Assembly (NCBI RefSeq): GCF_001617365.1
Contig: NZ_LVJR01000023.1
Coordinates: forward strand, 1-64,000
Source: Rhodanobacter sp. FW104-R8
GTDB lineage: Bacteria; Pseudomonadota; Gammaproteobacteria; Xanthomonadales; Rhodanobacteraceae
Reading direction: 5' to 3'
DNA length: 64,000 bases
Shown: positions 1 to 9,755 of the stretch, in pieces
How positions within the stretch are numbered: the stretch's first letter is position 1
How the letters are laid out: every line of letters begins with the position of its first letter
Translations under genes and position numbers: made by a program
The notes under the pieces: generated by a model
The model's input: the letters and a program-made list of their open reading frames with translations, nothing else
Databases searched by the model: none
Told to the model about the DNA's origin: nothing

Positions 1-1086
1 CGAGCGCAGGTGCCCCAGAAACAACACGCAGACCAGCGTCACCACCAGGAATTCTTCGAACAACTTGCTCCACAGGTTCTCCACCGCGGCGTCGATCAGC
101 TGCGAGCGGTCGTAGGTAGGCACGATCTCGACGCCGGCCGGCAGGCTGCGCTGCAGTTCCGCTAGCCGTGCTTTCACGGCGGCAATGGTGGCCTTCGCGT
201 TCTTGCCCGTGCGCATCACGATAATGCCGCCGACCACTTCACCTTGCCCGTCCAGCTCGGCAATGCCACGGCGAAACGTCGGGCCCCGCCGCACCGTCGC
301 CACATCGCGCAGCAGCACCGGCACACCGCCGGCGTTGGTGGTGATCGGCACGTTCTCGAAGTCCGCGCGGCTCTTCAGATAGCCTTCGCTGCGTACCATC
401 AGTTCCGCTTCGCCCTGTTCGATCACCGAGCCACCGTTGGCGCCGTTCGCGCTGCGTACCGCATCGACCAGCTGCGCCACGGTGACGCCGCGCGCCGCCA
501 GCGCCTGCGGATCGGGCACGATCTGCCAGGCGCGCTCCATGCCGCCCAAAGTGGCGACCTCGGCGACATTCGGCACGGTTTTGAGCTGATAGCGCAGGAA
601 CCAGTCCTGTAGCGCACGCAACTGGCCAAGATCGTGCTGACCGGTACGATCCACCAGCGCGTATTCGTAGATCCAGCCGAGTCCCGTGGCATCAGGGCCG
701 AGGGCAGGCGTGACTCCGGCCGGCAGGCGATCCCGCGCCTGGCTCAGGTACTCCAGCACACGCGAACGTGCCCAGTACAAGTCAGTGCTGTCATCGAACA
801 ACACATCGACGTAGGAGTCGCCGAAGAACGAAAAGGCGCGCACCGTCGTCGCGCCAGGTACCGAGAGCATGGTGGTGGCCAATGGATAGGTGACCTGATC
901 CTCGACCACCTGCGGCGATTGGCCCGGGTAACTGGTGCGGATGATCACCTGGGTGTCAGACAGGTCGGGCAGCGCGTCGACCGGCGTGCGCGTCACCGAG
1001 AACATGCCCATCAGGGCCAAGGCCAGTGCAGCCAACAGCACGAACACGCGATGCGCAATCGCCGCGCGAATCAGGGCGGCGATCAT
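1..1086 (-). CDS. cusA: CusA/CzcA-type heavy-metal RND efflux pump, N-terminal part (cut by window edge)
   Basis: Inner-membrane proton-driven pump of a tripartite metal efflux system. The window holds the first 362 codons. The N-terminus reads [20 protein letters not shown], a first membrane helix, followed by the HME-type signature with [13 protein letters not shown], the periplasmic pore-domain start. The ATG overlaps the TGA of the adaptor gene by 4 bp (ATGA at 1083-1086), so the two are translationally coupled. With the DUF411, Cu-ATPase, CopAB and CopL genes upstream, copper/silver is the likely substrate. The catalytic membrane residues lie outside the window, so the Cu-versus-Zn/Co choice rests on context. 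Confidence 0.9.
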   Translation of the reverse strand, partial: MIAALIRAAIAHRVFVLLAALALALMGMFSVTRTPVDALPDLSDTQVIIRTSYPGQSPQVVEDQVTYPLATTMLSVPGATTVRAFSFFGDSYVDVLFDDSTDLYWARSRVLEYLSQARDRLPAGVTPALGPDATGLGWIYEYALVDRTGQHDLGQLRALQDWFLRYQLKTVPNVAEVATLGGMERAWQIVPDPQALAARGVTVAQLVDAVRSANGANGGSVIEQGEAELMVRSEGYLKSRADFENVPITTNAGGVPVLLRDVATVRRGPTFRRGIAELDGQGEVVGGIIVMRTGKNAKATIAAVKARLAELQRSLPAGVEIVPTYDRSQLIDAAVENLWSKLFEEFLVVTLVCVLFLGHLRS

Positions 1087-2390
1087 GGTCGGTCTCCCAT
1101 CGGCATGCCCGGCATGGGCACGCTCGTGGCCGGCGCCGGTTTGGTGGGGGCGTCATTCAGACGCTCCAGCGCACCGGACAGGCTCGCTTCGGAATCGATC
1201 AGAAACTGGCCGGAGACCACGACTTTCTCACCACCCGCGAGGCCATCGAGAATTTCCGTATAGCCGCCGGCCGCCCGCCCGATGCGCACCGATACGGCAC
1301 GAAAGTGGCCATCTCCCTCGGCGAGAATGACTCGCGTGTGGGTGCCCGTCGCGATCAGCGCGTCGTCCGGTACCACCGGTACGGCCACGTCCGGAGTCGG
1401 GTTGAGTTGCACGGTAGCGAACATGCCCGGACTCAAGGCACCGTCGGGATTGTCGAGCACGATGCGGGCGCGCTGGGTGCGCGTCACCGCATCCACGTCC
1501 GACAGCAAGGTTTCCACGGTGCCGTGGAACGACCGACCCGGCAGGGCATCGACCGTGACCCCCACCGGCGTGCCGCTGCGCACCGTGCCGGCCACCGCCT
1601 GCGGGAGTGCCGCCTCGACCCACACGGTGGACAGACCGTTCAAGGTCATCAGGGTCTGGCCTGCAGTGACGCGCTGGCCTTCACGCACATCCAGTGTCGT
1701 GACGACGCCCGCTTGCGGGGCGTGCAGTGTGATCGCCGCATCCGCGCCATGACGCGACGACTGAATATCCGCCGCTGTCAGCCCCAACACCTGCAGCCGT
1801 TGCCGCGCTGCGGAGCGCAGCTCGCGCGCGTCGGCGGACCGCGCCTGCTCCAGCGCGCGATATTCCGCCAACGCACTGTTCCATTGCGGCGCCAGCAACT
1901 GCGCCAGCGGTGCGCCGGCAGCGACCACGGTATACGGCGCGCGCACATCAAGCTTGCTGATTACCGCATCAACCCGCGCGCTGATCGTGCTGGCCTGGCG
2001 CAAGTCCCAGGTAATCGTACCGGGCACCCTGATGGCCGAAGCCAGCACCCGCCGCTCGACTAGTGCCGTGCGCACGCCGAGGTTTTGCACGGTGGTGGGA
2101 TCGATTTGGATGACATCCTTGGGTCCACCATCATCGGCATACTTGGGCACCATCTGCATGCCCATCGGCGACAGGCCCGGCTTGTCGAAATGCTGCTGCG
2201 GCACCATCGTGTCGTACCAGTACAGGACTTTTCGCTCACCGGCATCCGTTGCTGATGCCGCGTTGCCAGTCGACGCCGATGCCGACGGTGCATGCCGGCG
2301 ACCGCCGAGATAGCCAACCACCAGCAGTACCGCCGCGAGCAAGACGCCGGCGAAAATCATCAGGGCAGGTTTCAAGTGTGCGCGCTTCAT
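1083..2390 (-). CDS. cusB: CusB-type periplasmic adaptor (membrane fusion protein)
   Basis: Periplasmic adaptor joining the RND pump to the outer-membrane channel. The protein is 435 aa with one N-terminal membrane anchor (about residues 8-28). Next comes a heavy-metal-binding segment ([20 protein letters not shown], then GMQMVPKY, around residues 55-85), then the lipoyl/barrel-sandwich and beta-barrel domains of HlyD-type adaptors. The C-terminus is His/Met-rich. I start it at the ATG at 2390 because this overlaps the upstream stop as ATGA (2387-2390), as the next gene pair does; an in-frame start 15 codons further upstream would lie inside cusC. It is sandwiched between cusC and cusA in one operon. 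Confidence 0.92.
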   Translation of the reverse strand: MKRAHLKPALMIFAGVLLAAVLLVVGYLGGRRHAPSASASTGNAASATDAGERKVLYWYDTMVPQQHFDKPGLSPMGMQMVPKYADDGGPKDVIQIDPTTVQNLGVRTALVERRVLASAIRVPGTITWDLRQASTISARVDAVISKLDVRAPYTVVAAGAPLAQLLAPQWNSALAEYRALEQARSADARELRSAARQRLQVLGLTAADIQSSRHGADAAITLHAPQAGVVTTLDVREGQRVTAGQTLMTLNGLSTVWVEAALPQAVAGTVRSGTPVGVTVDALPGRSFHGTVETLLSDVDAVTRTQRARIVLDNPDGALSPGMFATVQLNPTPDVAVPVVPDDALIATGTHTRVILAEGDGHFRAVSVRIGRAAGGYTEILDGLAGGEKVVVSGQFLIDSEASLSGALERLNDAPTKPAPATSVPMPGMPMGDRP

Positions 2391-3661
2391 GGCGTCGTCT
2401 CCGAATTGGGTAGCAGATAGGCCAGCGCGGCCCACAGGCGCGCATGGGTCGCCAGTGCCTCGGCGTAGGCCAGCCGCTGTTCGATTTCATCGCGACGAGC
2501 ATCGAGCCATGGCTGCAGCGCACCACCACCGCGGTAGCTGGCCAGCGCCGTGCGTGCACGATCCCGTGCGAGTGGCAGCAACGTGTCCTGATAGCGCTGG
2601 ACTTGTCGTCCCCAACCCTGCCAATTCACCACCGCACGCGCCACCGCTTCGCGCTGGGCGCGACGCGCATCTTCGTGATCGGCCTGCACTGCATCCCATT
2701 GCGCCTGCTTGGCGCTGATTCCCCGATCCTGCCGGTTGCGGGTGAACAGCGGCAGGCTCACACCCACCTGCAAGGTCACCATGTCCGAGAGATACGGCGC
2801 GCGCCGGCCATACTCCACCGACACGTTCCAATCCGGGTGTTTGGCAGCCCGTGCCTGGGCGAGTGCGGCCTCAGCTACCTGTTCGCGTGCTTGCCACGCC
2901 TGCATGGGTGCCTGCTGATCAATGGCTTGCTCAAGTCGAGCAGGCGCTACCGGCAGCACCTGGAAATCAGGCGTGTCGGCCACGGTGGCCGCGTCCTCAC
3001 CAAGCCAACGCTGCAACCCCGTATGTGCTGCGGCGAGATCGGCGTCAACGGCCTCCAGTCGGTTGTCCAGTGTGGCCGCATCCGTGCGCGCCGCCAGCGC
3101 GTCGGTGGCGCTGCCGTCGCCACCGCGCAGCCGCGCCTGCGCAATCAGCACGGCTAATGCGCTTTCGCCGCGCAACTCGCCCAGCAGCGCACGTTTCTGT
3201 TGTGTGGCCCATACCTCGATCCACGCATCGGCAATGCGTTCGCGCACCGTTTGCGCGGCGCCGACGTAATCGGCTTCGGCTGCGTCAATCTGCGCAGCGG
3301 CCAAACCGCGCTCGGCGTCGCGCGCCGCTCGCGATGGAATCGTCTGCATCACGCCGACGGTGCGCATGGTCATACTGTCCGAGCGCAGGCTGAAAGCCCC
3401 TGGGCTGGTGACGGGGAAATTGGAAAGTCCGAGCGTCAGGGTGGGATCCGGCAACTGTCCGGCGCGCGCACCTTCCTCGCGGGCTGCCGCCGTATCGGCG
3501 GTACGCGCTTCAAGTTGCGGCGCCCGCGCCAGGCCTTGCCGAACGGCCGCCTCAAGCGTCAGCGGTGGCTCGATGGCACCGGCCGCCGTGGCCAAGGCTC
3601 CCCACAGGAGCGCGGCCAGACCCGGCACCATCAGGCGCCGGGCAAAGTGATGGGACAACAT
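2387..3661 (-). CDS. cusC: CusC-type outer-membrane efflux channel (TolC family)
   Basis: Outer-membrane factor of the tripartite metal pump, 424 aa, with an N-terminal signal peptide (MLSHHFARRLMVPGLAALLW). The two TolC repeats follow, each with long helical, Ala/Gln/Arg-rich stretches. No lipobox Cys is evident, unlike the second TolC-family gene of this window (42210-43625). It is first of the cusCBA triad and its stop overlaps the cusB start by 4 bp. A GGAG lies 9 nt before the ATG. Family assignment is firm; the metal specificity is taken from the neighbours. Confidence 0.9.
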   Translation of the reverse strand: MLSHHFARRLMVPGLAALLWGALATAAGAIEPPLTLEAAVRQGLARAPQLEARTADTAAAREEGARAGQLPDPTLTLGLSNFPVTSPGAFSLRSDSMTMRTVGVMQTIPSRAARDAERGLAAAQIDAAEADYVGAAQTVRERIADAWIEVWATQQKRALLGELRGESALAVLIAQARLRGGDGSATDALAARTDAATLDNRLEAVDADLAAAHTGLQRWLGEDAATVADTPDFQVLPVAPARLEQAIDQQAPMQAWQAREQVAEAALAQARAAKHPDWNVSVEYGRRAPYLSDMVTLQVGVSLPLFTRNRQDRGISAKQAQWDAVQADHEDARRAQREAVARAVVNWQGWGRQVQRYQDTLLPLARDRARTALASYRGGGALQPWLDARRDEIEQRLAYAEALATHARLWAALAYLLPNSETTP

Positions 3662-3743
3662 GGGTGAATACTCCGCTGGTCTGCGATCTGCGTCGCGCCA
3701 TGCAGGCGCGACGCCACATACGTCAATGCCGCAACGTGTCAGA

Positions 3744-4166
3744 TCAGATCAGGAGTGAGCAGAACAACAACATGGGCGGAGGTGGCGGCGCGCGCAGATG
3801 CCCGGCCCGTTGGAGCGCGCGATTCGATGGCAGCGCAACGACGGCGGGCGCCATCAGCATCGATGGCATTGCCGGCAACACGCTTAATGGCACCGCCGTC
3901 GTATGCGCTTCAACCTGCGTCGCGTGATCGGGCGTGCAATGCTTTTGGCACAGCGGGCTGGCGGGGGCATCCTGATTCTGCGCACAGCCGCCGTCCATGC
4001 CCGACATCGAAGTCATCAGCGCAGCCGCCGGTGTCGCTTCGGGGACCGTCGGACAAACGTAGGCAGCCAGTGCCGTCTGCTGCCAAAGCAGCAGCAGCGT
4101 CACCAGCCAGATAAGGCGGCGACGTGTGGCGCGATGCATGCGGAAAGGACGGGCCATAGGCAACAC
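3744..4166 (-). CDS. secreted Cys/Met-containing protein upstream of cusCBA (function unknown)
   Basis: A 140-aa protein with an N-terminal hydrophobic signal (IWLVTLLLLWQQTALAAYVC). A short metal-ligand-rich centre follows (Met-Ser-Met, CAQNQ, CQKHCTPDH around residues 60-85), then a Pro-rich tail. It resembles the small DUF2946-like proteins often seen in front of copper efflux genes, but I cannot assign a family with certainty. The start is probably the GTG at 4166, with GGAG 5 nt upstream; an ATG at 4157 is the alternative. It lies between the Cu-ATPase and cusC in the same direction, so periplasmic copper handling or sensing is plausible but is an inference. Confidence 0.65.
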   Translation of the reverse strand: MLPMARPFRMHRATRRRLIWLVTLLLLWQQTALAAYVCPTVPEATPAAALMTSMSGMDGGCAQNQDAPASPLCQKHCTPDHATQVEAHTTAVPLSVLPAMPSMLMAPAVVALPSNRALQRAGHLRAPPPPPMLLFCSLLI

Positions 4167-4402
4167 TATATCTCCAAAATACCAAGAATTTCATTGACCT
4201 GAATCAACTACAGATTGTCGGCCCGGTCTCCTTCGCTGTTCTTGCCGGCCAACCCCGGCCCTCCTGGAGAACGGGGTGGTCGCCAAGCCCGATACCAAGG
4301 TGTGCTGGGCGTGAGGAAGGAAACACATGGTGGCGTACTCCCGCGTGCCGGCGAAGGCATCGCGCTGGATTCGCTTCGCTTCATTCGCCGGCGTTGGTCA
4401 TC

Positions 4403-6751
4403 TCAGCCATGCCGTTTTCGGCCCAGTCGCAATGCGTTGGCAACCACCGACACGGAGCTCAGGCTCATCGCCAAAGCGGCGATCATCGGGCTGAGCAACA
4501 GGCCCGTCACGGGGTACAGCACGCCGGCCGCAATCGGTACACCCAGCGCGTTGTAGAGGAACGCAAAGCCCAGGTTCTGCTTCATGTTGGCGACGGTGTC
4601 GTTGGAAATCGACCGTGCCCGCACGATGCCGCGCAAGTCGCCCTTCACCAGCGTCACCTGCGCGCTCGACATTGCCACGTCGGTGCCGGTGCCCATGGCG
4701 ATGCCGACATCGGCGCCGGCAAGCGCGGGTGCGTCGTTGATCCCGTCGCCAGCCATCGCGACCCGGTGTCCCTCGGCTTGCAGCTGTTGTACAAGTTCGA
4801 TTTTGTCCTTCGGGCGGACCTCGCCATGTACTTCGTCGATGCCCAGGGTACGCGCGACCGCATGGGCGGTGGTGACGCCGTCACCGGTGGCCATCACGAT
4901 GTTCAGGCCCGCATCGTGCAGTGCCACGATGGCATCTTCGGTGGTGGCCTTGATCGGATCGGCCACCGCGAGCAGGCCGGCCAGGACGCCATCGACCGCC
5001 AGATACATCACGCTGGCACCGGCCCGGCGCAGCTCTTCGGACGGGATGGAAAGAACGGAGGCATCGACCCCGACCTCGTGCATCAGCGCGGTATTGCCGA
5101 TCGCCAGGATGGCGCCTCCCACTTTGCCGCGTACCCCGATGCCGGTGGACGACTCGAAGCTCTCCGGCGTTTCTAGCGTCAGGTTACGATGGCGGGCTTC
5201 CGCGACGATCGCGTCGGCCAGTGGGTGCTCGCTGCCCTGATCGAGGCTGGCCGCCAGGCGCAGCACCTCCTGCTCGGTGAACCCTTCGGCCGCGAGCGCG
5301 GTGTGGAACGCCGGACGTCCCTCGGTCAAGGTTCCCGTCTTGTCCACGATCAGGGTGTCAATCTTGCGCAGGTTCTCGATCGCCTCGGCATCACGGAACA
5401 ACACGCCTTCCCCGGCGGCGCGGCCGGTCGCCACCATGATCGACATCGGCGTGGCCAATCCCAGCGCGCAAGGGCAGGCAATGATCAAGACCGAGATCGC
5501 GTTGAGCACTGCGAACGTCCACGACGGGTCCGGGCCGAACAGTCCCCACACGAAGAAGGTCGCGACGGCGATCGCGAGGACCGCGAGCACGAACCAGAAA
5601 GCTACCTTGTCGGCCATGCGCTGCATCGGTGCGCGCGAGCGTTGCGCCTGTGCGACCAGTTGCACGATCTGCGACAGCACGGTCGCCGAGCCGACTTTCT
5701 CCGCCCGGATCACCAGGCTGCCGGTGCCGTTGAGGGTCGCGCCGATCACGCTGGAGCCGATGGCCTTTTCGACCGGGACGGGCTCCCCGGTCAGCATCGA
5801 CTCGTCGACATGGGAGTGTCCCTCGATGACTTCGCCGTCCACCGGCACCTTTTCGCCGGGGCGTACGCGCAGGCGATCACCGACGTGAACGCGGCTGAGT
5901 TCGACATCCTCCTCGCCGCCATCGTCGCGCAGGCGGCGTGCGGTTTTGGGGGCCAGCCCTAGCAGGGCTTTCAGGGCAGTCGAGGTCTTCGAGCGGGCAC
6001 GCAGTTCGAGTAGCTGGCCGAGCAAGGTCAGCGAGACGATCACCGCGGCGGCTTCGAAGTAGACGCCCACGCGGCCGTGTTCGTGGAATGACTCCGGGAA
6101 CAGGTCCGGTACAAGGGTGGCGACGATGCTGTAGCCGAACGCCGCGCCGACGCCGATGCCGATCAGGGTCCACATGTTGGGACTGAGGTTGCGGACCGAC
6201 TGCACGCATCGAACGAAGAAGGGCCAGCCTGCCCACAACACCACCGGCGTGGTCAGTACCAGCTCGATCCAGGTCCGGGCGTCCACCGGCAATCGGGGGA
6301 AGTGGTGGCCGAACATCGCCAGTACGAGCACCACCAGCGTTGCCGGCAAGGTCCACCAGAAGCGGTGGCTGAAATCACGCAGTTCGGGATGGTCCTCATC
6401 GTTCAGTCCTGGCATTTCCGGCTCCAGTGCCATGCCGCAGATCGGGCAGATGCCGGGACCGTCCTGGCGCACTTGCGGATGCATCGGACAGACATACATC
6501 GTTCCCGTCGGTGCCTGCACGGGGGCACCATCGGGTCGCCGGGTCAGATATTTGGCCGGATCCCTCGTGAAACTTTCCAGGCAGCGCGCCGAACAAAAAT
6601 GATGCGTTACTCCATCATGTTCGGCGTGATGGGCGGTCTGGTGTGGATCGACCTGCATGCCACAAACCGGATCGATCGCGGTTGTCACTGCGCCGGGTTG
6701 GGTGTGACGTCCGTGGTTGTCGGCGCCCGTGTGGTGATGATGGGTGTTCAT
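4403..6751 (-). CDS. copA: copper/silver-translocating P1B-type ATPase with YHS and heavy-metal-binding N-terminus
   Basis: Exports Cu(I)/Ag(I) across the inner membrane using ATP. The 782-aa protein opens with a His-rich stretch (MNTHHHHTG). It continues with a YHS domain (DPVCGM...HFCSARC, about residues 26-62) and a CPMHP...CPICGM metal-binding motif (about 87-106) instead of classical HMA domains. P-type landmarks follow: TGEP near 322, the CPC ion-binding motif near 426, phosphorylation motif DKTGT near 470, SEHPL near 507 and GDGIND near 668. The ATG at 6751 gives the His-rich start; an in-frame ATG at 6763 is possible. The gene symbol is shared with the multicopper oxidase at 9752-11539, so read it as the ATPase class. 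Confidence 0.95.
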   Translation of the reverse strand: MNTHHHHTGADNHGRHTQPGAVTTAIDPVCGMQVDPHQTAHHAEHDGVTHHFCSARCLESFTRDPAKYLTRRPDGAPVQAPTGTMYVCPMHPQVRQDGPGICPICGMALEPEMPGLNDEDHPELRDFSHRFWWTLPATLVVLVLAMFGHHFPRLPVDARTWIELVLTTPVVLWAGWPFFVRCVQSVRNLSPNMWTLIGIGVGAAFGYSIVATLVPDLFPESFHEHGRVGVYFEAAAVIVSLTLLGQLLELRARSKTSTALKALLGLAPKTARRLRDDGGEEDVELSRVHVGDRLRVRPGEKVPVDGEVIEGHSHVDESMLTGEPVPVEKAIGSSVIGATLNGTGSLVIRAEKVGSATVLSQIVQLVAQAQRSRAPMQRMADKVAFWFVLAVLAIAVATFFVWGLFGPDPSWTFAVLNAISVLIIACPCALGLATPMSIMVATGRAAGEGVLFRDAEAIENLRKIDTLIVDKTGTLTEGRPAFHTALAAEGFTEQEVLRLAASLDQGSEHPLADAIVAEARHRNLTLETPESFESSTGIGVRGKVGGAILAIGNTALMHEVGVDASVLSIPSEELRRAGASVMYLAVDGVLAGLLAVADPIKATTEDAIVALHDAGLNIVMATGDGVTTAHAVARTLGIDEVHGEVRPKDKIELVQQLQAEGHRVAMAGDGINDAPALAGADVGIAMGTGTDVAMSSAQVTLVKGDLRGIVRARSISNDTVANMKQNLGFAFLYNALGVPIAAGVLYPVTGLLLSPMIAALAMSLSSVSVVANALRLGRKRHG

Positions 6752-6796
6752 GCATCCTCCCATGACGATGGCAATGGCTTGACGTTGATCGACGTG

Positions 6797-7354
6797 TCAG
6801 TGTCCGTGGCGGGCGAAGTCGGACGTCGTGCCGTCGCGGCCGACCAGCTCAACCACGTAAGGCTGGACGCGGCCATCGGGCATCTCCATGCCCGGCGAAC
6901 CGGCCGGCATGCCCGGCACGACGAGGCCCTTGGCATCGGGCTTTTCAGCCAGGAGCCGCTTGATGTCCGGCGCCGGCACATGGCCTTCGACAAAATAGCC
7001 GCCCACTTCGGCGGTATGGCATGACCCTTTGCCGAACGGAATGCCGACCTGACTCTTCACCGAATCGAGGTCGTCGACATCGCGCACGTCGACGTTGAAG
7101 CCCGCGGCACGCATATGGTCGACCCACGCGCCGCAACATCCACACGTAGCGCTTTTGTGCACCAGCATGACTGGAAGCGATGCGGCCGGTGAGCTTGCTG
7201 TTGCGGCATGGATTGTCGCGGAGGATGGCTGGCTGGACTGCGCATCGACGGGGTAGGTGCAGGCACCAAGCGCGCTGAAGGAAACAACGGAGATGGCTGC
7301 GAACAAAACGTTTCTTGCATTCATGGCTGAGATGCTCATTCGCTTCACGGTCAT
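6797..7354 (-). CDS. DUF411 (CopG-like) metal-binding lipoprotein
   Basis: A periplasmic metal-binding protein of the DUF411 family, found in many cop clusters. The motif SATCGCCGAW (CxCC) forms the metal site and the downstream GKGSCHTAEVGGYFVEGHVPA is the conserved core, with a Met-rich PGMPAGSPGMEMP near the end. The N-terminus carries a lipobox-like FSALGAC, so the mature protein is probably membrane-anchored on the periplasmic side. The start is ambiguous. The ATG at 7354 overlaps the preceding stop as ATGA, the pattern used throughout this operon; a GTG at 7348 (GGGAG 7 nt upstream) and ATGs at 7339 and 7324 are alternatives. It sits between the cytochrome fusion and the Cu-ATPase. Confidence 0.85.
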   Translation of the reverse strand: MTVKRMSISAMNARNVLFAAISVVSFSALGACTYPVDAQSSQPSSATIHAATASSPAASLPVMLVHKSATCGCCGAWVDHMRAAGFNVDVRDVDDLDSVKSQVGIPFGKGSCHTAEVGGYFVEGHVPAPDIKRLLAEKPDAKGLVVPGMPAGSPGMEMPDGRVQPYVVELVGRDGTTSDFARHGH

Positions 7355-8460
7355 TCTCCCGATACCGGTGCGGATTGCCACTGGATCGAGACGATCTTCC
7401 AGTCTTTGCCGTCCTTCTTGAGATTGAGCAGTTCGCGGCTGCGCAACATGGTCGGCTTGCCCTTGACCATGGCTTGGATGTCGCTCTCGCTGCCGACCAT
7501 CGCGGTGTCGCCCATCGGCATCGAACCGAGCGAGACGGGTGTGATCCTCGCGCTCTTCAGGAACGCGATGTCCTCGCCGAGATGGCCGTTCGCGTAGTCG
7601 TCACGCGTCTGGGTATGCCCGCCTTCGCTGATGGTGACATCAGGTGCCAGCAGGGCAAGCACCGCCGTTCGATCGCCATGCTGCAAGGCCGTGTGGAACG
7701 CCTGTGCCACAGCTTCGGCCTCTGGTGCCGCCTTTGGCTTCATTCCATCCAGCGACAGCGGGGTTTCGGCTGCAGGCGCGGTGGTCGACGCATGATCATG
7801 GCTATCCTCTGGAGCGGCGCCATGGCTGTGACCGGCCTCGCCGGACATGACCATGTCTTTCATGTCGGCAGCACCGTGAGCGTCCTCGTCAGCAGCCCCA
7901 CCGTGGCTATGGCCGCCTTCGTCGCCCATGTCCATGTCTTCATCCGGCGGCGCCTTCGCCACCATGTCCTTGTATTGCTCCGGCGTCATGGCCGGCAGCT
8001 TCTGCAGGAACGCGACCATGCTCCAGATGGTGGGATCGTCGTGACTGCCACCCCATGCCGGCATCGCGCTCATCTTGATGCCGTGCTTGATGATCCAGAA
8101 CGCGTCCTTCGGATCGACCCGCGTCTGTGACAGATTCGGTGGCTGCGGGTACAGTCCGGGGCGAAGCTCCGAGTCCTTCATGCCCGGCTTGAGGTGGCAC
8201 TGGGTACACATAGCCGCGTACTGGCCGGCCCCTTTCAGGATCAGCTGGGGATCGTTGAGATCCGGAACCGTGAGGTCTTCCGAGCGGACATGAATGGAGC
8301 GCTCGCGCAGGGTCTGCATGACCGCGAACACCGGCTTGGTGTGATGGTCGTCGGCGCCGATGTTGTAGATGCCGGAGTACACGAACGCGCCTGCACCGAT
8401 GGCAAGGACGCCAAGAACAACGGCGACGGTGATGCTGTGATGCTTGATGTGCTGTTTCAT
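7351..8460 (-). CDS. cytochrome c - His/Met-rich linker - NTF2-like fusion protein
   Basis: A 369-aa envelope protein in the copper operon. Residues about 10-30 form an N-terminal membrane anchor or signal. A monohaem cytochrome c domain follows, with haem motif CTQCH at 85-89 and a likely axial Met in KMSAMPAWG (about 130-136). A long acidic, His/Met-rich linker (MDMGDEGGHSHGG, HSHGAAPEDSHDH; about 175-230) could bind copper. The C-terminal 120 residues look like an NTF2/SnoaL-like fold (AVAQAFHTALQHGD...). The gene lies 11 bp after copB and its stop overlaps the DUF411 start. The domain order is visible; a role in copper oxidation or electron transfer is inferred. Confidence 0.85.
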   Translation of the reverse strand: MKQHIKHHSITVAVVLGVLAIGAGAFVYSGIYNIGADDHHTKPVFAVMQTLRERSIHVRSEDLTVPDLNDPQLILKGAGQYAAMCTQCHLKPGMKDSELRPGLYPQPPNLSQTRVDPKDAFWIIKHGIKMSAMPAWGGSHDDPTIWSMVAFLQKLPAMTPEQYKDMVAKAPPDEDMDMGDEGGHSHGGAADEDAHGAADMKDMVMSGEAGHSHGAAPEDSHDHASTTAPAAETPLSLDGMKPKAAPEAEAVAQAFHTALQHGDRTAVLALLAPDVTISEGGHTQTRDDYANGHLGEDIAFLKSARITPVSLGSMPMGDTAMVGSESDIQAMVKGKPTMLRSRELLNLKKDGKDWKIVSIQWQSAPVSGE

Positions 8461-8471
8461 GATGTTTCCCC

Positions 8472-9755
8472 TTAAAACCAGATGCGAACGCCGGCCACGA
8501 TCTGCCGGTCGAGAACGGGTTGATGATCCTGCCGCGCGTAGTCGGCGGTGGTGCCGATGCGACGCACCCAGTTCACGCCGATGTACGGCGCGAACTGACG
8601 ACGGATCTCGTAGCGCAGACGCAAGCCGAACTGAATGTCGGACACGCCGCTACCGATCCGGCGTTGCGGATCGTTCTTGCCGTACAGGTTGATCTCCGCT
8701 TCCGGCTGCAGGATCAGGCGCTGGGTGAAGAGCATTTCGTATTCGGCGCGCAGACGCGCGGCTGTACGACCGGAAGCCCCGACGTAACCCGTCGCTTCCA
8801 CCTCGAACCAGTACGGTGCCAGGCCCTGCACGCCAAAGGCCGCCCACGTGCGCTTGGGGCCTTCGCCCACGTCCTGGCGACCGCCGAGCTGAGTGCTCCA
8901 GAACGTGGCGATGTTGTGGTTCCAAAACGCTTCGAGGTCGCCGTCTTCCAGCTTGCCGCGGCTGCGCTCGCCTTCAGTGCGTACCCACAGCTTGTTCTCG
9001 TCGTTGCCGTACCAGCCTTCGGCTTCCCAACTCTGGCCGTTGGCATCGCGGCCGTGGAAGGCTTCCAACTGGTCGATCAACAGCCTGCCCAGCGGTGCGT
9101 TGTCGGCCATGTCCATGCCTTTCATGGAGCCGTAGCCGACGCCGTCGGAGTAGTCGGAGCTGCGCGCATTCGCTGGCGGACTCCCGCCCTGCATCGGGCC
9201 CATCGTCATGCCCGGCATCGCACCCATGCCGGTCATGTCGCCTTGATCCTTCTTCGGCATCGCGCCGTGATCCATACCGGCCATGCCGCTGTGGTCCATC
9301 CCCTGCATCGCTTCCGGGCTCATGCCGGGCATCGACGAGTGATCCATCCCCGACATGTCGCCGGCGGGTGCTGCCGATGCGGCAGGTTTGGCGGGCGTGG
9401 GCATGTCCGACATCGCGCGGTGATCCATGCCAGGCATGCTGCTGTGATCCATGCCCTTCATGCCATCCATGTTGTGGGAAGCCGGCGTCGGCGGGGCTGC
9501 GACGGGTTTCTTCCTGGCTTTCTTGGCAGGCGGTTTCGTTGCCGGCTTCGCCGTGCTGCTCGCAGCAGCCGGCATGGCCATACCGGACATGCTGCCGTGA
9601 TCCATGCCTGGCATGGAGCTCATGTCCATCGACGATGTGCTGCTGGACGCGGGTGCACTCTGCGCCGTGACCACCGGTGGCAACGCCAGCAATATTGCGG
9701 CCAGCAACGCGGAACGCAGCGGGACGACTGAGGTGCTGCGGCGATTCATTTTCAT
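8472..9755 (-). CDS. copB: CopB outer-membrane copper-resistance protein
   Basis: CopB-family beta-barrel protein that works with CopA in sequestering or exporting copper. The 427-aa precursor has a signal peptide (VPLRSALLAAILLALPPVVT). About 200 residues of MDHSSMPGM/MDHGAM-type Met-His repeats follow (roughly residues 30-190) and look like a copper sponge. The conserved C-terminal domain follows (GYGSMKGMDMADNAPLGRLL through the final AGVRIWF, an outer-membrane barrel ending in an aromatic). The ATG at 9755 overlaps the copA stop as ATGA. Two codons later is another ATG (9749). The repeats are coding, not a DNA repeat element. Confidence 0.93.
   Translation of the reverse strand: MKMNRRSTSVVPLRSALLAAILLALPPVVTAQSAPASSSTSSMDMSSMPGMDHGSMSGMAMPAAASSTAKPATKPPAKKARKKPVAAPPTPASHNMDGMKGMDHSSMPGMDHRAMSDMPTPAKPAASAAPAGDMSGMDHSSMPGMSPEAMQGMDHSGMAGMDHGAMPKKDQGDMTGMGAMPGMTMGPMQGGSPPANARSSDYSDGVGYGSMKGMDMADNAPLGRLLIDQLEAFHGRDANGQSWEAEGWYGNDENKLWVRTEGERSRGKLEDGDLEAFWNHNIATFWSTQLGGRQDVGEGPKRTWAAFGVQGLAPYWFEVEATGYVGASGRTAARLRAEYEMLFTQRLILQPEAEINLYGKNDPQRRIGSGVSDIQFGLRLRYEIRRQFAPYIGVNWVRRIGTTADYARQDHQPVLDRQIVAGVRIWF

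Noticed and set aside
9180-9640. Regularly spaced repeats resembling a CRISPR array or satellite
   Set aside because: They are in-frame codons for Met/His repeats (MDHSSMPGM-type) of CopB, without constant repeat/spacer lengths.
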